A stretch of DNA of 64,000 nt from the NCBI RefSeq assembly GCF_947179515.1, contig NC_067474.1, forward strand, positions 87,993,824 through 88,057,823. Reading direction: 5' to 3'. This document shows positions 1 through 11,132 of this stretch, one piece after another (within the stretch, counting starts at the first letter, position 1; each line of letters starts with the position of its first letter). The DNA comes from Apodemus sylvaticus (taxonomy: Eukaryota; Chordata; Mammalia; Rodentia; Muridae). The notes under the pieces are model-generated. The model was not told the origin of the DNA, ran no database searches, and saw only the letters and a list, made by a program, of their open reading frames with translations. The position numbers and the translations under genes are program-made.

Positions 1-89
1 AAGTGTTTTTCAATCTATAGATGTACTTTTAATCTGATAGTTTGTGTGTTGCCGAATCTGTTTCTCTGTTGGAAACTTGTGGCACATTT

Positions 90-1030
90 AATTTTAATAT
101 ACCAGCAGGATCTTTGTTTTCATAATTGCAAAACTTCATTCTTGCTAGAAAAAATCCCTTTTATATCGGCCATATATGAGCTCACTCTGGTTTTCCTGAA
201 CCTTTTGCTACAGCCAATGATTGCATTGACAGAGCCCTAATAGGAGAGGCCTTAGTTTTAGATCCCATTGCGTTGGCTAGAAGTGATCATAAAAAGTTTC
301 ATCTTTCTAGCCACACCTTAAGGCTCTAACATAAGATGCCTAAGGACCAAACAAGAATGATTTTGAAACAATGCCCTAACTGCCTTACATTATCTCCAAT
401 TCTTAATTTAGGGGTTAATCCATGAGGGCTTATACCCAATCATATTTGGAAAATGTATTTAACTCACTATGCCAAAATTGGAAAATTAAAATATATGCAT
501 GTTTGCATTGATACTTGTTCAGGATTCCTTTTTGCTTCTCTGCATATGGGAGAGGACTCTAGAAATCTAATTGATCATTGTTTACAAGTCTTTATTACTA
601 TAGGATTACCTAAAGTCATTAAGACTTTATACTTATACTGGCAACAACTTTATATCATTTTATAAAGAATTCAGTATTGAACATAAAACTGGAATTCCTT
701 AAAATCCAATGGGTCAAGAAATTGTTGAAAATGCACACTGAACTCTGAAAGATTGGCTTTTAGAAAAGAAAAAAAGGAGGTGGAGTATACCCTCCAAGAT
801 CACCAAGAACACATCTTGCTTTTGTCTAATTTGTTTCCAATTTTTTGCAAACTAATGCAGCGGATCACCACTGGTATCCAGTCACTTCCAATTCTTATGC
901 CATGGTTAAATGGTGGAACCCTCTAACTAATACATGGAATGTTCCAGACCCTGTTTTAATATGGGGAAGAGGTTCTTTTTCTGTTTTTTCACAAAAAGAA
1001 GATGCAGCCCAATGGATGCCATAAAGATTG
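90..1030 (+). pseudogene. Broken ERVK-like pol: RNase H C-terminus and integrase
   Basis: This remnant once encoded the end of RNase H and the integrase that inserts proviral DNA into the host genome. Conceptual translation gives an RNase H end motif near 160-215. A zinc-binding HHCC signature follows, with H-x3-H near 298-315 and C-x2-C near 370-385, and then the start of the catalytic core from about 450. The frame is interrupted repeatedly. The codon at 456-458 that should carry the first catalytic aspartate reads tyrosine in the Met-Tyr-Leu-Thr-His context. The region around 625-645 that should hold the second aspartate has lost bases and shifts frame. The third catalytic position survives in an IVENAH motif near 722-739. 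Several stops and an extra purine run near 765-785 add to the damage. It is clearly non-functional. It is old but still easy to align by eye. Confidence is high for the family and low for the exact ends. Confidence 0.8.
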
Positions 1031-1696
1031 GTTGGTCAAGTGGAAACAGATCCTTGATATTTTAATAAGTATAATTACAATCACTAAGGATAGAGAGAAA
1101 ACTTTATCACCTGGCTTATCTGGCACTTACCTGAAAAAAAAAAGTCTCTCTGCTGATTCTCAAAGCCACTTCCCCCACACTGGGAGGCCAGGCTTTGGGT
1201 CTGATAGTTGCTAATTTGCAACTGAATTGGATACTTTGGTACATTTGACAGTAAATTAATTTTGTTTCACTTCTAACTTCTGACCTTGTATCTTAAGCAG
1301 GCTGGTTGTTTCCACTCAGGTTCACCTGGCTCAGTGACTCACCATGACAATTTTCCTGAGTGAATATATTTATGTCCATGTGGCTTTGATTAGATATTGG
1401 GAAAATGGTGTCCTATGACACTGCAAGCTAGAGACAGGTAAATGATATTCTATGAACTTTCATCAACATAAGGTGGGAACTTGTGCCTGTAGGCCACATT
1501 TATTTATAATAAATGCTAAAGGTCATGTTTATACAAATAAACACAAACAAGCTGCACATGCTTTTCCAAAGATGGATAAGAGAGAGTCTAGAATTCTGAT
1601 CTAAGACAGTCGGGGCCAACAACCACCATAATTCCCAGACAGGATATGGAGCAAAAGAAAGTCTTTTACCCCAATCCAATCAATTTTTAATAAATC

Positions 1697-1706
1697 AAAA
1701 AGGAGG
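1697..1706 (+). other. Polypurine tract preceding the LTR
   Basis: A run of A and G (AAAAAGGAGG) sits immediately before the presumed TG start of the LTR. This matches the position and composition of the plus-strand primer tract of retroviruses. It is a short motif supported mainly by its location downstream of pol. Confidence 0.5.
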
Positions 1707-1711
1707 AATTT

Positions 1712-2091
1712 TGCCTTCCCCTCCCTGCCCTTGAGCTAGAATTCCAGACCTGTGTTAGCCATAATCCCACCCCATTCCCCACATAGGGTAGATCACTCAG
1801 AACCAGATGAAGTTCATTGTTCCTCCAAATCTACAAATTCCTGATTTAAGTAGGTTATAGACCCAGACCTGAGCAGTGGACGCCTGATGAGCAGTCAGAC
1901 TAGTACTCTTGAACAGACCTTGGAATTTGGAGGAGAGGTTTCATCTGATGCTTTAAATTCTGAGTCCTCCATTAAACCTTGGGACCTTGATTAGCAACTG
2001 TTGTCTTAGTCTCATTCTTCTCTCTCCTCCTTCTCTACTTCCCCAGGTTACATTCCAGGTAACCTGTTCGATGCAACTGTGAGCAGTTACA
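1712..2091 (+). repeat. LTR-like terminal region of the provirus
   Basis: This segment of about 380 bp begins with TG just after the polypurine tract and ends near a CA at about 2090. It contains an ATTAAA polyadenylation signal at 1971-1976, followed by a pyrimidine-rich stretch. An L1 starts within a few bases of its 3' edge. The family name was not assigned, and the 3' boundary could move by a few bases because several CA dinucleotides lie close together. Confidence 0.55.
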
Positions 2092-2095
2092 CCAT

Positions 2096-3215
2096 CACAT
2101 AATAATCAAAACACCAAATGCACAAAACATTGCATATTAAAAGCAGTAAGGAAAAAAGGCCAAGTAACATATGAAGGCAGACCTATCAGAATTATACCAG
2201 ATTTCTCACCAGAGACTATGAAAGCCAGAAGATCCTGGGCAAATGGCATACAGACCCTAAGAGAACACAAATGCCAGCTCAGACTACAATATTCAACAAA
2301 ACACTCAATTAATGTAGATGGAGAAACCAAGGTATTCCATGACAAAAACAAATTTACACAATATCTTTCCATAAATACAGTCTTTCAAAGGAGAGTAAAG
2401 GGAAAACTCCAACAAGAGGAGGGAAACTACACCCTAGAAAAAGTAAGAAAATAATCTTTTAACAAACCAAAAAGAAGCTAGCCACATAAGCCTAATTCTA
2501 CCTCTAACAACAAAAATAACAGGAAGCAGCAATCACTTTTCCTTAATATCTCTTAATTTCAGTGGACACAATTTCCCAATACAAAGACATAGACTAGCAG
2601 ACTGGATACAAAAACAGAACCCAACATTTTGCTTCATACAGAAACTCATGTCAATGACAAAGACAGACACTTCCTCAGAATACAGGACTAGAAAACAATT
2701 TTCCAAGCAAATGGTCCCAAAAATCAAGCTGGAGTAGCCGTTCAATTATAAAATAAAATCGCCTTTCAACATAAAGTTTTCAAAAAGATAAGGAAGGACA
2801 CCTCATACTCATCAAAGGTAAAATCTATCAAGATGCACTCTGAATTCTGAACATCTATGCTCAAAATTCAAAGGCATTCACATTTATAAAAAAAATATTA
2901 CTAATACTCAAAGCACACATCACACCTCACACAATAATAGTTGGAGATTTCAATACCCCACTCTCAGCAATGGACAGATCATAGAAACAGAAACTAAGCC
3001 GAGATACAGTTAAACTAACAGAATTTATGAACCAAATGTATTTAACAGATATTTATAGAACATTTTTAATCATAAATTAGAAGAATGTATATTCTTCTCA
3101 GCACCTCATGGTACCTTCCCCAAAATTCACCCTATATTCAGTCATAAAACAGGCCTCTACTGATACAAGAAGATTCAAATCATCCAATATATCCTACAAG
3201 ATCATCACAGATGAA
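2096..3215 (+). mobile_element. L1 fragment A: ORF1 C-terminus to ORF2 endonuclease
   Basis: This sense-strand L1 begins inside ORF1. The reading includes the conserved IIKTPNA and FSPETMKARRSWA-type wording in translated pieces near 2100-2240 and 2218-2454. It crosses the ORF1/ORF2 spacer, and from about 2530 it enters the ORF2 endonuclease domain. Stops and frameshifts are frequent. It ends at about 3215 within the endonuclease domain, where the next L1 copy restarts at the ORF1 C-terminus. It has no 3' tail of its own, so it is either a truncated neighbour or part of a tandem duplication inside one ancestral L1. Confidence 0.8.
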
Positions 3216-5960
3216 GGCTACTCTCTCAACTATCATAGACAGGGAAATCAAGATACTCCATGACAAAACCAAATTGACACAATATCTTTCAACAAATGCA
3301 GCACTACAAAGGATAATAAATGGAAAACACCAACACAAGGATGGACACTATACCTTAGAAAAAGCAAGAAAGTAATTGCCTTTCAACAAACCCAAAAGAA
3401 AATAGCCACACAAACACAAAAATAACACCAAACATGACAGGAAGCAACAATCATTATTCCTTAATATCTCTTAACATCAATGGACTCAACTCCCCAATGA
3501 AAGCACATAGACTAACAGATTGGATGTGTAACAGGACACAGCATTTTGCTGCATACAGAAAACACACCTCAGTGTCAAAGATAAGCACTACCTCAGAGTA
3601 AAGAACTGTAAAACAATTTTCCAAGCAAATGATCCCAAGAAACAATATGGAGTAGCAATTCTAATATCAAATAAAATCAACTTTCAACCTAAAGTAATCA
3701 AAAAAAAAAAAAAAGATAAGGAAGTACATTTCATACTTATCAAGGAAAAAAATCTATCAAGAATTCTCAATTCTAAACATCTAAGCTCCAAATGCACATT
3801 CATAAAAGAAACTTTACTAAAGCTAAAAGCACACATTGTACCTCATGCAATAATATTTAGGGACTTCAAGACCTCACTCTCATCAATGGACAGATCACAG
3901 AAACACAAATTAATAGAGACACAGTGAAACTAACAGTAGTTATGGACAAAATGAATTTAACAAATATCTATAGAATGTTTCATGCTAAATCAAAGGAATA
4001 TACCTTCTTCTCAGCACCTCATGGTACCTTCTCCAAAATTGACCAGATAACCAGTCACAAAACAGACCTAAACAGATATCAGAAGATTGAAATAATCCCA
4101 TACCTCCTATCACATCAATGCGGATTAAGGCTGGTCTTCAATACCGAGAAAAACAACAGAAATCCTACATACACATGGAAGCTGAAAAATGCTCTACTCG
4201 ATATCTTGGTCACAGAAGAAACAAGAAAAGAAATTAAAAATTTTTAGAATTTAATGATAATGGAGGTACAACATACCCAATGAAACAGTGACACAATGAA
4301 AGCAGTGATAAGAGGAAAACTAACACCTCTGAGTACCTCCAAAAAGAAACTGGAGAGAGCACTAACAGCTTGACATCGAATCTGAAAGCTCTAGAACAAA
4401 AACAAGCAAATATACCCAAGAGGAGTAGACAGCAGGAAATAATCAAACTCAGGGCTGAAATCAACCAAGTAGAAACAGAAAGAACTATACAAAGAATAAA
4501 CCAATCCAGGAGCTGGTTCTTTGTGAAAATAAACAAGATAGATAAACACTTAGCCAGACTAACCTGAGGGCTCAGAGATGGTATCCAAATTAACAAAATC
4601 AGAAATGCAAAGAGAGATATAACAGGACTTGAAGAAAGTAAAAATGTCATCAGATCCTACCACAAAAGCCTACACTCAACACAAACAGAAAATGTGGATG
4701 AAATGGACAATTTTCTAGATAGATTCCAAATGCCAAAGTTAAATCAGGACAAGATAAACTATCTAGACAGTCCCATAAGCCCTAAATAAATAGAAGCAGT
4801 CATTAAAAGTATCCCAACCATAAAATAGCCCAGGACCAGATGGGTTTATTGCAGAATTCTAGCAGTTCTTCAAAGAAGACCTAATACCAATTCTCTTAAA
4901 ATAATTCCAAAAAATAGAAACAGAAGGAATGCTACCTAATTTGTTCTGTGAAGCCGCAGCTTTGCTGAAACTAAAACTTCACCAACACCCAACAAATAGA
5001 ACTTCAGACCAATTTCACTTATGAATATGTATGCAAAACTACTCAATAAAATTCTCGCCAAGACTGAATACAAGAACATATCAAAATGATCATTCACCAC
5101 TATCAACTAGTCTTCATCCCAGGGATGTATGAATGGTTCACTATATGAAAATCCATCCATGTAGTCCACTACATAAACAAATTCAAATAAAGAAACAACA
5201 TGATCATTTCATTAGATGATGGGAAAGCATTTGACAAAATTCAATATCCCTTCATGTGAAAAGTCTTGGAAAGATCAGGAATTCAAGGCCCAAGCCTAAA
5301 TATAGTAAAAACAATATACAGCAAATCAGTAGCCAACATCAAACTAAATGGAGAGAATTTGACGCAATCCCACTAAAATGAAGGACTAGACAAGGCTGTC
5401 CTCTCTCACTCTATCTACTGAATATATAATTGAAGTTCTAACTAGAGGAATTAGACAGCAAAAGGAGGTCAAAGTGATACAAATTGGAAAGGAAGAAGTC
5501 AAAATATCACTATTTGCAGATGATTTAATAATATACTTAAGTGATCCCAAAATTCCAACAAAGAACTCCTACAGCTGATGAACAGTATCAGCAATGGAGT
5601 CGGATATAAAATTAACTCAAACAAATCAATAGCCATCCTCTACTCAAAGGATAAACAGGCTGAGAAAGTGATTAGGGAAACGGTACTTTTCACACTACAC
5701 TCAAACAATATAATGTATTTTGGTGTAACTCTAACAAAGCAAGTAAAAGATCTGTATGTCAAGAACTTCAAGTCTCTGAAGAAAGAAATCGAAGATTTCA
5801 GAAAGTGGAAAGATCTCCCATGCTCATGGGTGGGCAGGATTAATGTAGTAAAAATGGCCATCTTGCAGAAAGCAACCTACAGACTCAATGCAATCCTCAT
5901 CAAAATTTCAACTCAATTTGTCAAAGAGTTAGAAAGAAGAATTCTCAAATTCTTTGGGAA

Positions 5961-5990
5961 TAAACAAACAAACAAACAAACAAACAAAAA
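5961..5990 (+). repeat. (ACAA)n microsatellite inside L1 ORF2
   Basis: About seven AAAC/ACAA units followed by an A/C-rich run interrupt an otherwise colinear L1 ORF2 linker region. In the local open frame the insertion keeps reading and encodes a short Gln-Thr-Asn-Lys repeat. Confidence 0.85.
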
Positions 5991-7005
5991 AACCCCAAAA
6001 AAACAAAGACCCAGGATAGCAAAACCTATTCTCAACAATAAAAGAACTTCTACAGGAATCACCATCTCTGACATCAATCTATATTACAGAGCAATAGGGA
6101 TTAAAAACTGCATTGTATTGTTACAGTAACAGGCAGGTTGATCAATGAAATAGAATTGTAAACCTAGTAGTAAACCCACCTACCTACTGTCATTTGATAT
6201 TTGACAAAGAAGCTGAAACCATCCAGTGGGGAAAAAAAGTATTTTCAACTTATGGTACTGGTGGTCAACATGTAGAAGAATTGATCAAGTCTTATCTGCC
6301 TGTAAAACCTCAAGTCCAAGTGGATCAAGTACTTCCACATAAAACCAGATACACTGAACCTAATAGAAGAGCAAGCTGGGAAAATTCTCAAACACATGGG
6401 CACAGGGGGGAAATGTTCCTAAACAGAACACCAATTGTTTATGCTCTAAGATCAAAAATTGACAAATGGGACCTCATAAAATTGCAAAGCTTCTGTAAGG
6501 CAAAGGACACTCTCAATACAACAAAATGGCAACCATCAGATTGGGAAAAGATCTTTACCAATCCATCTGAGAGAGGACTAATATCCAGTATATACAAAGA
6601 ACTCAAGAGTAGCCTCCAGAGAACCAAATAACCCTACTAAAACTAGTGAACAGAGCTAAACAGAGAATTCTCAGAGGAACTTGGAATGGCTGAGAAACAC
6701 CTTAAGAAATGTTCAACATTCTTAATCATCAGGGAAATACAAATCAAAACAACACTGAAATTCCACCTCACAGCAGGCAGAATGACTAAGATCAAAAATT
6801 CAGGTGACAGCAGATGCTGTTGAAGATGTGGAGAAAGAGGAAGACTCCTCCATTACTGGTGGGATTGCAAGCTGGTTCAACCACTCTGGAAATCAGTCGG
6901 GCTGTTTTTTTTTGGAAAATTGGACATAGTACCACCTGAGCACCCAGTTATTCAACTCCTGTGCATATACCCAAAGATTCTCCAACACAGAAGAAGAACA
7001 CTTTG

Positions 7006-7393
7006 TGTCTTAGTCAGGGTTTCTATTCCTGCACAAACATCATGACCAAGAAGCAAGTTGAGGAGGAAAGGGTTTATTCAGCTTACATTTCTGCATTGCT
7101 GTTTATCACAAAAGGAAGTCAGGACTGGAACTCAAACAGGAGCTGATGCAGAGGCCATAGAGAGATGTTCCTTACTGGCTTGCTTCCCCTGGCTTGCTCA
7201 GCCTGCTCTCTTATAGAACCCAAGAATACCAGCCCAGAGATGGCACCACCCACAAGGGGCCCTCCCCCCTTTTATCACTAATTGAGAAAATGCCCCACAG
7301 ATGGATCACATGGGGGCTCTTCCCCAACTGAAACTCCTTTCTCTGTGATAGCTCCAACCTGTGTCAAGTTGACACACAAAACCATCAAGTACA
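7006..7393 (+). mobile_element. Rodent MITE-like interspersed repeat (URR1-like) inserted in L1
   Basis: This 390-bp element begins with a CTTAGTCAGGGTTTCTATT block and ends with a GTGTCAAGTTGACAC block. It interrupts L1 copy B between its ORF2 C-terminal parts. The same family occurs in the opposite orientation at 15852-16175 and 18368-19229 in this window. I recall it as a rodent non-autonomous DNA-transposon-type repeat of the URR1 kind, but the family name is from memory. No clear target-site duplication was seen. Confidence 0.65.
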
Positions 7394-8659
7394 ATATGTT
7401 TAAAGCAGCCCTATTTATAATAGCCAGAAGCTGGAAAGAACCCAGATGTCCCTCAACAGACGAATGGATGCAGAAAATGTGGTACATTTGGACTATGTAA
7501 TCAATGACTTTTAAATCAATGACTTCATGAAGTTTAAAGGCAAATGGATGAAACTTCAGAATATTATCCTGTGTGAGGTGACTTGGTCACAAAGGAACAT
7601 ACCAGGTATGTACACTGATAAGTGGCTATTAGCCCAAAAGTTTGGAATACTCAAGTTTCAATTCACGGACCATATGAAGTCTAAGAAGAAAGACGATCAA
7701 AATATGGATGCTTTTTAGAAGGGTGAACAAAATACTCACAGGAGGAAATATGGAGACAAAGTATCAAGCAGAGACTGAAGGAAAGGCTGTCCCACCTACA
7801 GATTCATCTTATATGCAGCTACCAAATCTGGATGTTAAGGTGGATGCTGGGAAGTGCTTACTGATGGGAGCCTGATGTGGCTGTCTCCTGAGAGGTTCTG
7901 CCATAGCCTGACAAATACAGAGGAGGAAGCTCAATGCCAAGTATTGGACTGAGCTAGGGGGTCCCTGAGGGAAGAGGAAGAGTTGGAGAAGAGACTGAAG
8001 GAGCTAAGCGGGGTGGGGGGGTGGGGGTTGGGGGTTGGGGGAGGTGCATGCTGCCCCATGGAGTGAAAAACAGTGTCAACTGGCCAAATCCTGCCCTCCC
8101 GGAGCTCCCAGGGACTGGACCACCAACCAAAGAATATACGTGGAGCTATTCATGGCACTGGCCACATATGTAGCACAGGATGGCCTTATTGGATATGAGT
8201 GGGAGGTGAGGCCCTTGGGCCTGAAGGTGTTCAATGCCTTAATGTAGGGAATGCCTCGGTGAGAGGACAATAGTTGGTGGGTTGGGGAGAACCCTCATAG
8301 AGGCAGGGGGAAGGTAGATGGGATGTGGGAATCAGAAGGGCAGATCTAGAAACAGAAAAACATTTGAAATGTAAATAAAGAATATATCTAATAAAAAAAT
8401 TTAAAAAAGAAAATATCCAATCAAAAATAAATAGATAAAAATAAATAAAAATTAAAATAAAACAAGACAAGCATTACTGACTTGAAATTTTCTAGGAAGT
8501 ATTTTATGAGAGCAAAAAGAAACTATATTCCAGAGATAGCCAAGATTGTACCATGGCCTGCTACTCAACTTGGGAATATTTAAAAAATCTCCTAGACGGT
8601 ACTTTGAAGGCACCTAGGTGTCTTGGAGAACAGCTAAAGATTGGCACACTGTGAGGCCA

Positions 8660-9970
8660 GGGATCTCCTGAAACTGAAAAGCTTCTGTAAGGCAAAGGAT
8701 ACTGTCAATAGGACAAAGTAGTGCTCTACAGATTGGGATAAGATTTTCACTAACCCTATCTCCAAGAGAGGGCTAATAGCCAAGCTATACAAAGAAGTCA
8801 AGAAGTTAGACTCCACAAAATCAAATAACCCAATTAAAAATAGGTGAAGGACTAAACAAAGAATTCTCACTAGAGAATTGTTGAATGGACAAGAAGCACA
8901 TAAAGAAATGTTCAACATCCTTAGCCATCAGTGAAATGCAAATTGAAACAACCCTGAGATTTCACCTTACACCAATCAGAATGGCTAAGATAACAAAAAA
9001 CAAAAAAAACAAAAAAAACAACAACAACAACAACAAAAACCTCAACCAACAGCACACACTGGCAAGAATGTGGAAAAGGAGGATATGCCTCCATTGCTGG
9101 TGGGATTACAAAGTCATACAACCACTCTGGAAATTAATCTGGTGGTTCCTTAGAAAACTGGAAATTGTTCTACTTGAAGACCCAGCTATATCTTTCCTGA
9201 GCATTTATCCAAAAGATGTTCTATCATACTAGAAGGACACATGCTCCACTATGCTCATAGCAGCCTTATTTGCAATAGCCAGAAGCTGGAAACAACCCAG
9301 ATGCCCCTCAACCAAAGAATGGATACAGAAAATGAGGTTTGTTTACATAATAGAGTACTATTCAGTTATCAAAAAACAAGAACATCATGAATTTTGCAGG
9401 CAAATGAATGGAACTCACAAATATCATCCTGAGCAAAGAAACTCAGACACAAAAGTAAATGCATGGTTTGTATTCACTGATACATGGCTCTTAGCCAAAA
9501 AGTACAGAATACCCATGGAACAGCTTACAGATCATATGAAGCTTAACAAGAAGGTATGTCCAAGTGCGGATTCTTCAACCTCACTTAGAAGAGGGAACAA
9601 AGTAATCATAGGCAGCAGAGTAAATGAGGGATTTGTGTGGTAGAGAGGAGAGGGAGGGAAAGGGGGGTAGGATCAGGTATGAGGGGAGTCAGGAGAGAAG
9701 CCCAGAGGGCCAGGAGAATGAGTAGAAATATAGGGCCAGGGAGACCTTCTAGAAATTCCCAGCTCCCTGGGGTTTGAAAGGCTCCTAAGAACTCAATGAG
9801 TGTGATTTTAGCCAAAATTCCTGACAGTGGGGAGATGCAACCTAAAGACACCATCTTCAGTAGATAGACATGGCCCCGAGCTGAGGCATGGAGTCACCCA
9901 CCCTTCTTCAAAATATTTGACCCAGAATCTGTTCCCTTTTTTTTTTTGAAAGGAAAAAGGAAAATAAAAA
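8660..9970 (+). mobile_element. 5'-truncated Lx-type L1: ORF2 C-terminus and 3' UTR
   Basis: This sense L1 starts in the C-terminal part of ORF2 at about 8660. The cysteine-rich end is visible in the translation of 8885-9232 (LHCWWDYKVIQPLW wording). ORF2-like sequence continues to about 9560 and is followed by a purine-rich 3' UTR. The 3' part (about 9885-9935) carries the Lx-style wording around CACCCACCCTTCTTC, and there is a T-rich/A-rich end near 9940-9970. A small (AAC)n expansion at about 8995-9045 breaks the coding region. Confidence 0.75.
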
Positions 9971-11040
9971 TTGATAGTAGAAAATTCTAGTAGAAACTAG
10001 AATTGATAGTAGTATGTTCATTTCCTACTTCCTATGCTCCACGATTCCTGCTACTGGTAGCGGTCACACTTTTTTTTTTTTAATTTTCCATATTGACAGG
10101 GAAACAATTTGCTCTTTTTCATTTCACTGGGTTCTTAATGAGTAGAAAGAACCTCACACATGTCCTATGAAAGAAAAGAAGCAAGCTAGAAAGCTAAGGT
10201 TGCTGCATGTATTTCTGAGTGCTTTGTTTCTGATAGCACAGTAGTTGCAAGATAGTGTGTTTTAACTCTCTAGCCTTTAGTCTTTGAAGAGCAATTTATG
10301 AAGTGGTGAGTTGGTATTTGAAAGAGGTTAAAAAGAAAAAGAAATTGTTGCCCTGCTGTGAATTTGTTCATGTGCCCATTTTATGTTTCTAAATAACAGC
10401 CTGTGACTTTATTCAATGTAATTGTGAACTATATTTATAAGTGACTAAGAGAAAGAAGTTTCTAATTTAAGATGTGTGTGAGGACCCGAGACATAGGGAG
10501 CAAGTCTTAATGCGCAGTATGCATGCAGTCCCTGCAGCCATTATGTATCAGCTGTTTGTCAGTACATAATATGCACATTGTGTGAATGTTGATGAAAATT
10601 AAGATGAGAGAGCAGCAGTTTGTCTGCTCAAGTTTTTATTTTGTCGGGGAATTCGGTGAGTACTAGTTATTATGGTTTGCCATTTGCTGGAGAATGATGG
10701 GTCTGTGTTTTCATCAGGAATAACTGATCATTTATCAGTAAACACAATGCACAGCACCAATACCAGACAAATGCTGCTCTAGGCTCACAGTGAATTAAGC
10801 AAATCCCATGCAAGCAGTGTGTTGGTCACCTCCATGGGAACCTATGGTCATCTTATAAGCAAGGTTTGTCTGATGTTTCAAAATGTACATTTTTCTTTGT
10901 TTCCTTTCTGTTCATGTAAACAAATATTGGACAAAAGCAGCTTAAGGGAGAAAGGGGTTTCTGAGAAGCCGGTTTCTTTTGCCTCACAGTCATCTCATTC
11001 CAGTATGGGCAAGAAGTGATAGTGGCAGTTGCTTGAAGTA
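9971..11040. other. Non-repetitive stretch, no gene; enhancer-like island 10140-10810
   Basis: No ORF or repeat family is recognised apart from short T-runs near 9940 and 10071. The part at 10140-10810 is free of simple repeats and rich in homeodomain-like AT motifs. It contains an E-box (CAGCTG at about 10549) and ATGCAT-type words. This composition is typical of conserved non-coding sequence, but conservation cannot be seen from one genome. Confidence 0.35.
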
Positions 11041-11069
11041 GCTGTTTGCACTGTATCTTCAGTCAGAAA

Positions 11070-11132
11070 GGAGAGAGAGAAAGAGAGAGGCAGAGAAAGA
11101 GAGGGAGACAGACAGAGACAGAGAGGAAGAGA
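11070..11132 (+). repeat. GA-rich low-complexity tract
   Basis: Imperfect GAGA/GACA repeats occupy about 60 bp and encode nothing. They lie in otherwise unique sequence. Confidence 0.8.

Larger units (their letters stand above)
1..2091 (+). mobile_element. 3' part of a class II (ERVK/betaretrovirus-like) endogenous provirus
   Basis: The window opens inside a provirus on the plus strand. Reading 3'-ward, it shows the end of RNase H, a damaged integrase, a stretch without a recognisable envelope gene, a purine-rich tract and an LTR-like end with a late polyadenylation signal. That order is the standard 3' half of a retroviral element. The integrase wording around positions 430-610 is of the betaretroviral/ERVK type. 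No open envelope frame is visible between about 1030 and 1690, so this may come from an envelope-less lineage or have lost env by deletion. The element directly abuts an L1 at about 2096. The 5' portion lies outside the window. Confidence 0.75.
3454..7720 (+). pseudogene. L1 ORF2 remnant (endonuclease/reverse transcriptase) of copy B
   Basis: Intact ORF2 encodes the L1 endonuclease and reverse transcriptase used for target-primed reverse transcription. Here the coding sequence is broken by many stops and shifts. Recognisable parts are the endonuclease block translated at 3924-4247 (FSAPHGTFSKID wording) and the reverse-transcriptase FADD motif at 5513-5524. The thumb/linker is open at 5578-6129 (183 codons). 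A C-terminal block is open at 6194-6631 (145 codons). The cysteine-rich end lies near 6815-6890. Within the 183-codon block an ACAA microsatellite (about 5961-5990) has expanded and adds a Gln-Thr-Asn-Lys repeat not normally present. The repeat at 7006-7393 splits the C-terminus. No activity is expected. Confidence 0.8.
3236..8465 (+). mobile_element. L1 copy B: ORF1 C-terminus through ORF2 to 3' UTR, split by a repeat
   Basis: This second plus-strand L1 restarts in the ORF1 C-terminal region. It runs through the spacer (about 3390-3450), the ORF2 endonuclease (about 3460-4250), reverse transcriptase (about 4700-5600), thumb/linker and cysteine-rich end (to about 7720), and a G-rich 3' UTR. 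It ends with AATGTAAATAAAG-type sequence at about 8365-8390 and an A-rich tail to about 8465. A rodent repeat at 7006-7393 interrupts it near the ORF2 C-terminus, and L1 resumes directly after. The copy is degenerate throughout. Confidence 0.85.

Noticed and set aside
5578..6129. 183-codon open frame that could look like a gene
   Set aside because: It is the thumb/linker of a decayed L1 ORF2 extended by an ACAA microsatellite, not a host gene.
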